A stretch of 64,000 bases of DNA, taken from the NCBI RefSeq assembly GCF_914768025.1, contig NZ_CAJZCE010000009.1, forward strand, positions 1 to 64,000. The letters are read 5' to 3'. Below the pieces are notes generated by a model. It was given only the letters and a program-made list of their open reading frames with translations. It was not told the DNA's origin and ran no database searches. Of the stretch, positions 40,088-48,328 are shown piece by piece. The DNA comes from Snodgrassella gandavensis (GTDB taxonomy: Bacteria > Pseudomonadota > Gammaproteobacteria > Burkholderiales > Neisseriaceae). Position 1 is the first letter of the stretch; each line of letters begins with the position of its first letter. A program made the translations under genes and the position numbers.

Positions 40088-40450
40088 TTAATCAAAATGA
40101 TCAGCCAGTTCTTTCAATGCTCGTTTAGCTTCGAACAGAATCAAACCTAATTTGGCTTCATGAGTAGTGGTAATGGTTAACAGAATAGCTTCAGATGCTT
40201 GAAACAGCAACATGTAGCCTTTGTCGGTATGAATAATGGTGTTATCCAGAGTACCTTTCAAAACTTCTTTTGCGGAACGGTTACCCAAAGACAGTAATGC
40301 GGCTGCCATAGCACCAATGCGGTCTTCATCCATGCCGCTTTGTAAAGCTGAAGCAATTGGCAGACCATCTGTTGAAATAACGGCTGAAGAAGTAATGTCG
40401 GGAGTACTGTTTAGTGTTTTCAACACACCTTCGATAAAATCATATTTCAT
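40088..40450 (-). CDS. Roadblock/LC7-domain protein
   Basis: With the ATG at 40448-40450 and AGAGGAA upstream it has 120 aa, the size of a single roadblock/LC7 domain. It shows SSAVISTDGLPIAS near the N-terminus and ALLSLGNRSAKEVLKGTLDNTIIHTDKGYMLLF, the strand/helix pattern of MglB-like and related regulators that control small GTPases in twitching motility. No small Ras-like GTPase gene is visible in the window. It lies in line with the PAS and PhnD-like genes on the minus strand. Confidence 0.85.
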   Translation of the reverse strand: MKYDFIEGVLKTLNSTPDITSSAVISTDGLPIASALQSGMDEDRIGAMAAALLSLGNRSAKEVLKGTLDNTIIHTDKGYMLLFQASEAILLTITTTHEAKLGLILFEAKRALKELADHFD

Positions 40451-41130
40451 GAAAATTCCTCTAAAAATTGGCTGTAACTCCATCAATTATAGAGAATAGT
40501 GAGTTTTTTTGCAAAAAAATGTTATTAAATTTTATTAATTATCTTTATTTATATTTTCTATATTTATTTATGTTATTTCATTTTCATCGATCTGAAACTT
40601 TTGTTGTTCAAAAATTAAGTTATGTATTATTTTTGTTGGTCATATATTTTAGGGAAACGATGAATTATAGCATTATGAAGAACGAATTATTGGGGGAAAT
40701 TGCTCTATTTGAGATTTTTAATTTGAATCAAGTTATAAAATTCAGACTAGGGTAGATAAATGTAGGTGTTGAGGTTAATTAATCTTAACTGCTATCGGTG
40801 TGGCTTATATACTAGGTGTCTTATATCCAGATATTTTGACGATTATGAATTGACGATAAATGTTGAATTGTATTGGCCTGGGTTTAATTATTCTGCTGAG
40901 TTAAGCTGACTATTCATGATGTGATTGGAAAAAGTGTTGAGGGTGGAAAATAGGCTTATCTGACCAAATAAGGCTGGGGACTAAAGAAAGAGGGGTCGAT
41001 GCAGCATAATTAAACAGGTTGTTATCAGATAACAACCTGTGGTGAATAGTGGTGAATAAAAGTTAATTAATACGGTGTTTAAAAAATTTTGAGCTGTTTA
41101 AAGGTTACATTTGTGAGTTGTGTGTTTGAA
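40451..41130. other. Long AT-rich spacer between roadblock gene and parE
   Basis: 680 bp with no supported gene. A plus-strand frame at 40468-40755 overlaps the roadblock 5' leader, lacks a ribosome site and has composition typical of AT-rich noncoding DNA. A 27-bp palindrome at 41014-41040 is listed separately. Confidence 0.5.
41014..41040. terminator. 27-bp palindrome, likely parE terminator or operator
   Basis: ACAGGTTGTTATC and its complement flank a single base. As RNA it forms an 11-bp stem with a 5-nt loop, followed on the minus strand by TTTAATTAT. It lies 91 bp past the parE stop. The distance and perfect symmetry leave an operator reading open. Confidence 0.55.
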
Positions 41131-43116
41131 TCAAATGTCTGTTTCTACTTTGTCTCCTTCTGCTTCCATCCAGACGCGTCGGGAAGCTGCTTCACCTTTA
41201 CCCATTAATTTGATAAATATATTCTGGGTTTCGCTGTTGTCTTCATCTGGAATATGCACTTGCAGCAGGCAGCGGGTATCCGGACTCATGGTAGTATCTT
41301 TAAGCTGATCCGGGTTCATTTCACCCAGACCTTTAAACCGGCTGATGCTGTAGGCACTTTCTTTAACTTTTTCCAATTGCAGCCGTTCCAGAATGCTATT
41401 AAGCTCTGTCTGATCCTGAGCATAAAGTTTTCTTGCCGGTTTGTTTTTTCCTTGAGCATTCACATCTACCCGAAAAAGCGGAGGTTGGGCTACGTAGATG
41501 TGACCGGCTTCAATCAGGCGCGGAAAATGGGTGTAAAAAAGGGTGAGTAACAGTACCTGTATATGGGCGCCATCTACATCTGCATCAGATAATATGGCAA
41601 TCTTGCCGTAACGCAGGCCGGATAGATCAGGATTGTCGTTTTTTCCATGTGGATCTACACCAATGGCTACCGAGATGTCGTGAATTTCAGCGTTGCCAAA
41701 CAACTGATCGCGATGGATTTCAAAGCTGTTTAAAACTTTACCGCGTAAAGGGAGGATTGCCTGAGTATTTTTGTCGCGTGCGAGTTTGGCTGAACCACCG
41801 GCAGAATCACCCTCGACTAGGAAGAGTTCATTTTCGCGAATATCTTCACTTTCGCAATCGGTGAGTTTGCCTGGTAAGACGGCTACGCCTGAACCTTTTT
41901 TCTTTTCTATTTTTTTGGTTGAGCGCATACGAGCCTGAGCCTGACGAATGGCCAGTTCGGCTATTTTTTTACCAGTATCGATATTTTGGTTTAACCATAA
42001 TTCCAATGGATCACTGCACATGGTGGCAACCAGTTTGAGCGCATCACGGCTGGTTAGTTTGTCTTTTGTCTGTCCCTGAAACTGTGGGTCTAGCAGTCGG
42101 GCTGAAAGGACAAAGGCAACTCGCGAGAAAACATCATCTGACTGCAATTTTACGCCGCGCGGAAGCAGGTTGTGATGGTTAATAAAATTATTTACGGCAT
42201 GAAAAACAGCCTGTTTCAGGCCTGCTTCGTGAGTGCCGCCAGCGGCTGTGGGAATCAGGTTAACGTAACTTTCACTTGGCGCATGGCCTTCTTCTACCCA
42301 TGTTAGTGCGTAGGCTGCACCTTCGCCCTGATTAAAATCGGTTTCGTGATTGGCACTTAAATAGTTTTCGCTAGCAAAAATAGGGGTTGCAGTTTGGGTA
42401 TCGGCTAGTAAGTCAAGTAAGTAGCTTTTCAGGCCATTTGGGTAGTGCCAGTTTTGTATGTGTGCTTCATCAGTGTTGCTGAGATGGCGGGTAAGGGTGA
42501 CGCTGACTCCGGGCAATAAAACTGCTTTGGCACGTAAGGAACGTTCAAGTTCGGCCAGATTGTATTGTGGGTTATCAAAGTACTGTCCGTCTGGCCAGAT
42601 ACGAACTTCTGTGCCACTGTCTTTACTGGAACATTTGCCAATTACGGATAGTGGCTGGATAACATCGCCTCCTGCAAAGGTGATATGGTAAATTTTTCCG
42701 CTTCTTTTAACGGTGACTTCCAGACGTGAAGACAAAGCATTGGTAACAGAAACACCGACACCATGCAAACCACCTGAAAAGGCATAGGCACCATCACCAC
42801 TTTTTTTGTTGAATTTACCGCCGGCATGTAGTTGGGTAAATACTAGTTCGATTACGGGTACATGTTCGATTGGATGTAATCCGGTAGGAATGCCACGGCC
42901 ATTGTCTTTGACGGTAACAGAACCATCCTGATTCAGGGTAACGTCAATGTTTTGTGCGTAGCCACCTAATGCTTCATCGGCTGCATTGTCAATCACTTCC
43001 TGAATAATATGGATAGGACTTTCTGTTCTGGTATACATTCCGGGACGTTCTTTAACTGGTGCTAGACCTTTGAGAACGGTGACGCTGGATTCATCGTATG
43101 TTATGGATTTGCTCAT
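41131..43116 (-). CDS. parE: DNA topoisomerase IV subunit B
   Basis: The ATPase subunit of topoisomerase IV, which decatenates daughter chromosomes with ParC. At 661 aa it is ParE-sized (GyrB is about 800 in this group). The GHKL motifs are VIDNAADEALGGY, KDNGRGIPTG and AYAFSGGLHGVGVSVTNALS. The TOPRIM domain has NELFLVEGDSAGGSAKLARD, then ILPLRGKVLNSF and ILSDADVDGAHI. The C-terminal FKGLGEMNPDQLKDTTM is typical. parC is not in the window. Confidence 0.95.
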   Translation of the reverse strand: MSKSITYDESSVTVLKGLAPVKERPGMYTRTESPIHIIQEVIDNAADEALGGYAQNIDVTLNQDGSVTVKDNGRGIPTGLHPIEHVPVIELVFTQLHAGGKFNKKSGDGAYAFSGGLHGVGVSVTNALSSRLEVTVKRSGKIYHITFAGGDVIQPLSVIGKCSSKDSGTEVRIWPDGQYFDNPQYNLAELERSLRAKAVLLPGVSVTLTRHLSNTDEAHIQNWHYPNGLKSYLLDLLADTQTATPIFASENYLSANHETDFNQGEGAAYALTWVEEGHAPSESYVNLIPTAAGGTHEAGLKQAVFHAVNNFINHHNLLPRGVKLQSDDVFSRVAFVLSARLLDPQFQGQTKDKLTSRDALKLVATMCSDPLELWLNQNIDTGKKIAELAIRQAQARMRSTKKIEKKKGSGVAVLPGKLTDCESEDIRENELFLVEGDSAGGSAKLARDKNTQAILPLRGKVLNSFEIHRDQLFGNAEIHDISVAIGVDPHGKNDNPDLSGLRYGKIAILSDADVDGAHIQVLLLTLFYTHFPRLIEAGHIYVAQPPLFRVDVNAQGKNKPARKLYAQDQTELNSILERLQLEKVKESAYSISRFKGLGEMNPDQLKDTTMSPDTRCLLQVHIPDEDNSETQNIFIKLMGKGEAASRRVWMEAEGDKVETDI

Positions 43117-43151
43117 AGTTTTATTTTTAGAGATGTATCGATGGCAATATA

Positions 43152-43194
43152 AAACAAATTACCGTAAAAAGATTATTTTTTCGGTAATTTGTTT
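43152..43194 (-). terminator. Terminator-like hairpin after rppH
   Basis: AAACAAATTACCG at 43152-43164 pairs with its exact complement at 43182-43194, and the inner bases extend the stem with one mismatch. It lies between the rppH stop and the parE start, so it probably ends rppH transcripts. Confidence 0.65.
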
Positions 43195-43244
43195 CTGATT
43201 TATACTGTAGAAAGGAAATACGGTAAAGAGTTGATTACTGATAT

Positions 43245-43784
43245 TTATTCAGCCAATGAATATTTATCATCATGATTCTGGCGGGTTTGAACAAAATCGG
43301 CCCAGCTTGGCAGCTCCTGCAAAAAGCGCGACAATTCAAGCAATGCATTCAGATAGACGCTACGTTTGAATTCAATAACTTCGTCTACTGGTGCCCAGTA
43401 CTGATGCCAGCGCCACGCATCGAATTCTGGATGATGGGTGGCGCGCAGATGAACGTCGCTTTCCCGTCCAGTCAGACGCAGCAGATACCATATCTGTTTC
43501 TGTCCTTTATAGGAACCTCGCCATTCGCGTTTAATCCAATGCGTAGGTACATCATAACGTAGCCAGTCACGTGTACGCCCGATTATTCTGACGTGATGTG
43601 GTAACAAACCTACTTCTTCCATCAGCTCGCGATACATGGCCGCTTCCGGGCTTTCGCCTGGCTTGATGCCTCCCTGCGGAAACTGCCAGGAATGTTCGTG
43701 TACCCGTTTGCCCCAAAAAACCTCGTTACGGTCGTTGGTGATGATTATCCCGACATTGGGGCGATAACCTTCTCTGTCTAACAT
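43245..43784 (-). CDS. rppH: RNA pyrophosphohydrolase
   Basis: It removes pyrophosphate from mRNA 5' ends and starts RNase E-dependent decay. The ATG at 43782-43784 begins [15 protein letters not shown], matching E. coli RppH, and gives 179 aa. An upstream start would add 12 residues. The Nudix box ([20 protein letters not shown] plus VGL) is complete, and SWQFPQGG and RDWLRYDVP agree with the family. Confidence 0.95.
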   Translation of the reverse strand: MLDREGYRPNVGIIITNDRNEVFWGKRVHEHSWQFPQGGIKPGESPEAAMYRELMEEVGLLPHHVRIIGRTRDWLRYDVPTHWIKREWRGSYKGQKQIWYLLRLTGRESDVHLRATHHPEFDAWRWHQYWAPVDEVIEFKRSVYLNALLELSRFLQELPSWADFVQTRQNHDDKYSLAE

Positions 43785-44091
43785 GGTAGTTCGCCCGATA
43801 AATAAATCGAATTTTCGCACAAATCGAGGTGTGAGACCAGTAAGGATTAAATTGGAGGGATATCAGCTAAGTTATACTTTATATAATTATGAAATATTTA
43901 TACAGTTATTTTTTTGAGGTAGATTAAAAGGGAATCGATCTATCAGTTAATATTAAGATTGATATATGTACTAGATAGTCAGGATGGTTAAGTTTGTTTT
44001 AATTGTTGATTTGCTGGCTATACTGGATTTATCTAAAAAATAAAGCCGTATCTGTTTAGATATGGCTTTATTTTGTTTAATCTAATCAGTT
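43785..44091. other. Intergenic region upstream of rppH
   Basis: About 300 bp, AT-rich, with no open frame worth naming. It must contain the rppH promoter. The far end holds the terminator of the small gene at 44092. Confidence 0.5.
44038..44073 (-). terminator. Intrinsic terminator after the 46-aa gene
   Basis: AAATAAAGCCGTATCT pairs with AGATATGGCTTTATTT (one G-U pair) around GTTT. A run of T follows on the minus strand (complement of 44035-44040). It lies 18 bp past the stop of the small gene at 44092. Confidence 0.8.
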
Positions 44092-44232
44092 TTATGAATG
44101 AATAGGTTCGAAAGTATGAATAGTTTTTTCGTTTTCAGGAATTTGCTCTTTGCCATTTTCTGGTTGGGCATGCTGATAAAAGGCAGCGCGTTTAGCAGCC
44201 TGAAAAATTTGTAGTCTACGACGATGTTGCAT
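44092..44232 (-). CDS. Possible small basic protein of 46 aa
   Basis: The ATG at 44230-44232 has AAAGGATC upstream and opens a 46-residue frame starting MQHRRRLQIFQAAKRAAF, with a basic N-terminal helix and a polar, acidic second half rich in Glu and Asn. An upstream start would give 62 residues. A strong terminator begins 18 bp after its stop, so this is a transcript end whether the product is a peptide or a small RNA. No family is recognised. Either is possible, and a gene free-standing between rppH and the helicase is unusual enough to note. Confidence 0.45.
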   Translation of the reverse strand: MQHRRRLQIFQAAKRAAFYQHAQPENGKEQIPENEKTIHTFEPIHS

Positions 44233-44477
44233 AATTAGATCCTTTCTCGCTTGTCGGTGTTGTGCACCAACTGTTGTCATTTATAGCTTGTTTGTACAGC
44301 CTGTACTGATGGTTAATAGTAAATCAGTTATCTGTACAGTTATTGTTTTAACATGATTATTTATTTGTTCACTAACAATATATAAGATATAGCAGACTTT
44401 TGCAAGGCAGTATTTTTTGGCTGCCTTTAGGGGTGAAATGTAATTGATTGCCGAGAATACGGCTGATTTGTGGAAAG

Positions 44478-44501
44478 ATCAGGCAGCAGTAGCTGCCTGA
44501 T
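44478..44501 (-). terminator. Terminator-like hairpin after the RhlE-type helicase gene
   Basis: ATCAGGCAGC and GCTGCCTGAT form a perfect 10-bp stem with an AGTA loop, 26 bp past the helicase stop. The T-tract on the minus strand is short (CTTTCC), so it may be weak. The arms include GCTGCCTGA, part of a DUS-like word. Confidence 0.6.
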
Positions 44502-44526
44502 GACTGTACTGATTAAGAGTAGAAAA

Positions 44527-45846
44527 TTAGGATTTGGGCTGGCTGTTGTTGCCAGTACGTCTTTTCTGCTGGTTACTGTTGCGTTGACGGGGGCGGTTTG
44601 GTTGCTGCTCACCATTCTGACGCCGGTTTGTGCCCGCGTTGCCATTTTTGCTATAGTTGCCAAAAGGGCGGCGGCCTTTGCCTGCTGCTTTACTAGAACG
44701 TTTGCGGGTAGGTTCCATACCAGTGATGGTCTGTTCTGGTAGTTTACGATTCAGATATCGTTCAATTTTATGTACTTTGATGTACTCGTTCACTTCGGCA
44801 AAGGAAATGGCCAGACCGGTACGTCCAGCGCGACCAGTACGGCCGATACGGTGTACATAGTCTTCAGCCTGTTTGGGCAAGTCATAGTTAATTACGTGGG
44901 TAATGGTTGGTACGTCAATGCCACGGGCAGCAACATCAGTTGCCACCAGAATTTTAATTCGGCCTTTACGTAAATCCATCAGTGTACGATTACGCCAGCC
45001 CTGAGGCATGTCGCCATGTAGGCAGTTGGCTGAAAAACCTTTTTCATACAGTTCATCAGCCAGTTGTTCAGACATGGCTTTGGTGGCGGTGAAGATCACA
45101 ACTTGATCAATGCTGGTGTCGCGTAAAATATGATCAAGCAGTCGGTTTTTATGCCGTGTGTCATCACAATAAAGCAGCTGTTCATCAATTTTGCCCTGTT
45201 TTTCTTCGCGGGCAATATCAATTTTCTGTGGCTGATGGGTAAGTTTCTGTGCCAGTTTGCCAACCATACCATCCCATGTGGCTGAGAATAACAGGGTTTG
45301 ACGTTCAGCAGGGGTGGCGGCAACAATGGTTTCTATGTCATCTATGAAGCCCATATCAAGCATGCGGTCTGCTTCATCCAGAATCAATACTTCCAGACGG
45401 CTAAAGTCAATTCGTCCCTGACGCATGTGATCCATCAGTCGTCCCGGTGTGGCAACAATTAGGTCAATCGGGCGCGACAATGCTCGGATTTGCTGGCCAA
45501 AAGCTGTTCCTCCCACCAGTGTGACTGTGCGCAGCCATGGCATGTTTTTACCATAAATCTGGGCGTTTTTTTCTACCTGCTGTGCCAGTTCACGTGTAGG
45601 TGTTAAAACCAGTGCCCGAGGGCCTTTGCCTGATTTTTCACTGCGTTTGAGCAGCTTTTGTAAGGTGGGTAATAAAAAAGCGGCGGTTTTACCAGAACCA
45701 GTCTGGGCAGAAACCATTAAATCTTGATTATCCAGAACGGCGGGGATGGATTCCAGTTGTACCGGAGTAGGATTTTCATAACCGGCAGCGATAAGTGCGG
45801 TAGTGAGTTGTTTGTCTAAGTTTAAATCTGAAAAAGACAATGTCAT
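44527..45846 (-). CDS. rhlE: ATP-dependent DEAD-box RNA helicase, RhlE family
   Basis: 439 aa with every helicase motif in order: Q-motif TPVQLESIPAVL, motif I AQTGSGKTAAF, Ia PTRELAQQ, II VLILDEADRMLDMGF, III FSATW, then domain 2 (RGIDVPTITHVINYDLP and HRIGRTGRAGRTG). The C-terminal 70 residues are a basic tail of Arg/Asn/Gln/Gly that would bind RNA, typical of RhlE in this group. AAAGGAAAATC precedes the ATG. RhlE-type helicases act in ribosome assembly and RNA decay. Confidence 0.93.
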   Translation of the reverse strand: MTLSFSDLNLDKQLTTALIAAGYENPTPVQLESIPAVLDNQDLMVSAQTGSGKTAAFLLPTLQKLLKRSEKSGKGPRALVLTPTRELAQQVEKNAQIYGKNMPWLRTVTLVGGTAFGQQIRALSRPIDLIVATPGRLMDHMRQGRIDFSRLEVLILDEADRMLDMGFIDDIETIVAATPAERQTLLFSATWDGMVGKLAQKLTHQPQKIDIAREEKQGKIDEQLLYCDDTRHKNRLLDHILRDTSIDQVVIFTATKAMSEQLADELYEKGFSANCLHGDMPQGWRNRTLMDLRKGRIKILVATDVAARGIDVPTITHVINYDLPKQAEDYVHRIGRTGRAGRTGLAISFAEVNEYIKVHKIERYLNRKLPEQTITGMEPTRKRSSKAAGKGRRPFGNYSKNGNAGTNRRQNGEQQPNRPRQRNSNQQKRRTGNNSQPKS

Positions 45847-46260
45847 GATTTTCCTTTGGTTAAACGAACAACCAAATGTGATAATCTAGTTTGTAAAAAT
45901 AAATTAGATTATGAAGAACAGTTGCTAGCTTAAGCCAAGTAGGAAAATAATCAAAGATAGCAATTGGTTGTCGTAAGCGTGTGTGTTTGGGTATTTTATA
46001 CATCGGCGACAACCAAGCAACGGACGCATTTCTGCGGATGTTGGTATACGGCGTTACGTAATATGGTGATATTGAGTACGCCGTGTTTAATTAGGTTGCT
46101 AACGATGGCTTCAAATTATTCGTTTGATTATAAGATATATCGTTTTTTTAAGCAACTAGATACGCAGGATAGCTGTAACGAATACTCTGGGGTATTAGAT
46201 GGTTTTTCCGTTACAATGTGGCTGTTAGCGTGATTATGGCAGATATGTAAAGTTTTATTT
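45847..46260. other. Divergent region between helicase and rlmK-like gene
   Basis: A 414-bp region that must hold two divergent promoters. A TTG-started frame at 45964-46233 has no ribosome site or likeness and is not called. TACAAT at 46212-46217 is a possible -10 for the rightward gene, without a good -35. Confidence 0.5.
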
Positions 46261-47208
46261 ATGAGTGATGATTTAGGTGCATTTGCCAACCGTCTTGGCA
46301 AAAATATTAAACATTTGCGTAAATGGGCACAGCGTCAGGGGCTAGAAGCGTGGCGTATGTACGACCGAGATGTGCCGCAATATCCCTTTGCGGTGGACAT
46401 TTATGCGGATCAGGTTCATTTACAGGAGTACGATACTGGTTGGCTGATGCATAAATCGGAATATGAAGACTGGTTGACGGGGGTTATGGATGCAATTGTA
46501 TTTGTAACTGGTTTGCCCAGAGAACATATTCATTTGAAAAGGCGGCAGCGTCAGAAAGGTAAGGAGCAGTATGAAAAAACCGGTGCTGACGGTACGGATT
46601 TTGTGATTCATGAATATGGACGGGCTTTTTGGGTAAATCTGGATAAGTATCTGGATACAGGTTTGTTCCTTGACCATCGCAACACGCGCCAAAAAATAGG
46701 TTGTATGGCTGCGGGCAAACGGTTTCTGAATCTTTTTGCATATACTGGCAGTTTTTCGGTATATGCAGGCACTGGTGGTGCTTTGTCTAGTGAAACAGTT
46801 GATTTGTCTAATACTTATCTGCAATGGGCTCGGCGTAATTTTGAACTGAACGGGCTAGATATGGAAGCTCATCAGATTGTGCGGGCTGATGTATTTCAAT
46901 ATTTGCAGATGGCTGCTGATGAAAGAAAGCAGTTTGATTTGATTGTAATGGATCCGCCAAGTTTTTCTAATAGTAAGAAGATGCTGGATATTCTTGATAT
47001 TCAGCGTGATCAGGAAAAGCTGATAGATGGTGCTATGCGCTTGTTATCACCGCAGGGCATTTTGTTTTTTTCGAATAATCTGCGCACTTTTACGCTGAAT
47101 CCTGCTCTGGAGCAGCGTTATCAGGTAAGTAATATTTCCAAAAAAACGGTACCGGAAGACTTTCGTAATGCGCGTATTCACCAATGCTGGGAGATACGGA
47201 AAAGTTAG
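46261..47208 (+). CDS. rlmK: SAM-dependent rRNA methyltransferase, RlmK-type
   Basis: 315 aa. It aligns with the C-terminal half of E. coli RlmKL, the enzyme that makes m7G2069 in 23S rRNA: FANRLGKNIKHLRKWAQRQG, QYEKTGADG, WVNLDKYLDTGLFLDHRNTRQKIG, NLFAYTGSFSVYAGTGGA (motif I) and FDLIVMDPPSFSNSKKM (motif IV). The RlmL half (m2G2445) is absent, as expected in lineages where the two are separate genes. The ATG has no strong ribosome site. A secreted-protein gene starts 29 bp after the stop and could be co-transcribed. Confidence 0.9.
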   Translation: MSDDLGAFANRLGKNIKHLRKWAQRQGLEAWRMYDRDVPQYPFAVDIYADQVHLQEYDTGWLMHKSEYEDWLTGVMDAIVFVTGLPREHIHLKRRQRQKGKEQYEKTGADGTDFVIHEYGRAFWVNLDKYLDTGLFLDHRNTRQKIGCMAAGKRFLNLFAYTGSFSVYAGTGGALSSETVDLSNTYLQWARRNFELNGLDMEAHQIVRADVFQYLQMAADERKQFDLIVMDPPSFSNSKKMLDILDIQRDQEKLIDGAMRLLSPQGILFFSNNLRTFTLNPALEQRYQVSNISKKTVPEDFRNARIHQCWEIRKS

Positions 47209-47237
47209 TTAATTAGGTTTATTTGCAGGAGACGTTG

Positions 47238-47846
47238 ATGGTTGGAAAGGCTCAAGTAGAACGTGTTGCACGTGTATTTGGTATGCTGTGCTTACTCGCG
47301 CCAGTTGCTGATGCAGCTGTAATTTATCATTCAGGGCATGGTGAACGCGATATTATTGTTGATTTACCTGTTTCATCAACCACTACCATTAATAAAACTG
47401 TGCGCATTGATGCACCGGCAGGAGCAACGGTTATTTACACGGATACGCCGGTTTATCCGGCTGTGCCGTCTTATCCGACTGTTTTACCATATCCTCCAGT
47501 TTATCCTGTGTCTCCCAGTATTAGTTTACGGCCGGTGGGGCGTGTTTGTTTGCACAATGATGGTATTTCATCTGTCTGGCAGTCAGTTGTGCTTGATTCC
47601 TGTTCAGGTGGTGAAATCAGTGAGGCTATGTATTTCCATCAGGGACAGGTATGGCTGAATAATCGCTGTCTGGCAGTAAGAAATAATGCAGTGGGAACGG
47701 TTACTTGTGCACCCAATAGGGAAAATAACTGGTTATTGACAGGGCGGCAGTTACGTGATCGCAACAGTAATCTATGTGTGGATGGCGCACAAGGACGTTT
47801 GCAGCTACAGCCTTGCCGGAATGTGATCAGCCAACAATTTCATTAA
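47238..47846 (+). CDS. Secreted protein with ricin-like beta-trefoil tail, unknown function
   Basis: The ATG at 47238 has AGGAG upstream and gives 202 aa. There is an N-terminal signal (about 14-26, FGMLCLLAPVADAA), a middle Pro/Tyr-rich segment (YPAVPSYPTVLPYPPVY) and a C-terminal half with paired cysteines (VCLHNDG, LDSC, RCLAVRNN, VTCAP, NLCVDG, LQPC) and QxF-like repeats, as in ricin-type carbohydrate-binding beta-trefoils. It would act outside the cytoplasm, possibly binding glycans. The Pro-rich part resembles a cell-wall spanning linker. No known gene name. Confidence 0.75.
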   Translation: MVGKAQVERVARVFGMLCLLAPVADAAVIYHSGHGERDIIVDLPVSSTTTINKTVRIDAPAGATVIYTDTPVYPAVPSYPTVLPYPPVYPVSPSISLRPVGRVCLHNDGISSVWQSVVLDSCSGGEISEAMYFHQGQVWLNNRCLAVRNNAVGTVTCAPNRENNWLLTGRQLRDRNSNLCVDGAQGRLQLQPCRNVISQQFH

Positions 47847-48328
47847 TGCTGTTAACAGTTCTTGATGAATATTTTTTATAAGTTGCATAGTTATATTTTA
47901 TTTATTTTTTCTGATTTTAATAGTCATTTGTTTTATTGGGATAATTAAAATTATTTCGACTAAATACAACTTTAAACGTATTGGCTATTTTTGTAATAAT
48001 CTATTTATTTATGTTAATATTATATTTGCTAATATCATTTGTGAATTTGCGCGATTTTAATGTTGAGATTCATAAATGCAACAGTTAAATTTATTGATGG
48101 CTAGACAAGTTTGTACTGGCTGCTGTGCAGACTGCTGATCAGGCCTGTTCAAGTTGAGTAAGTAGTGACTTTGAGGGAGTGTTGCTTGATTATTGGTCTG
48201 ATTTATAAGGTAAAAAATTGTTGGTATGTTTTTTTGCGTTTGATTTACGCCAAGTAACTATATCAGCAGGGATGTTTGATTTAAGCTAATATTGTCTATA
48301 ATTCTAGGTAAGGTAACTGTATATCGTT
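47847..48328. other. AT-rich intergenic region upstream of purK
   Basis: 482 bp with no open frame, hairpin or recognisable RNA. The purK promoter should lie in the last 100 bases; AAGGTAAC near 48309 is the only ribosome-site-like word and is somewhat far from the ATG. Confidence 0.5.

Noticed and set aside
40468-40755. Plus-strand frame of 95 codons upstream of the roadblock gene
   Set aside because: Starts inside the opposing gene's leader, lacks a ribosome site, and its Phe/Leu/Tyr-rich content is expected from AT-rich DNA.
41131-43116. Calling this gene gyrB
   Set aside because: The 661-residue length lacks the GyrB insert and fits ParE.
45964-46233. Plus-strand frame of 89 codons before the rlmK-like gene
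   Set aside because: TTG start without ribosome site, no hydrophobic or domain pattern.
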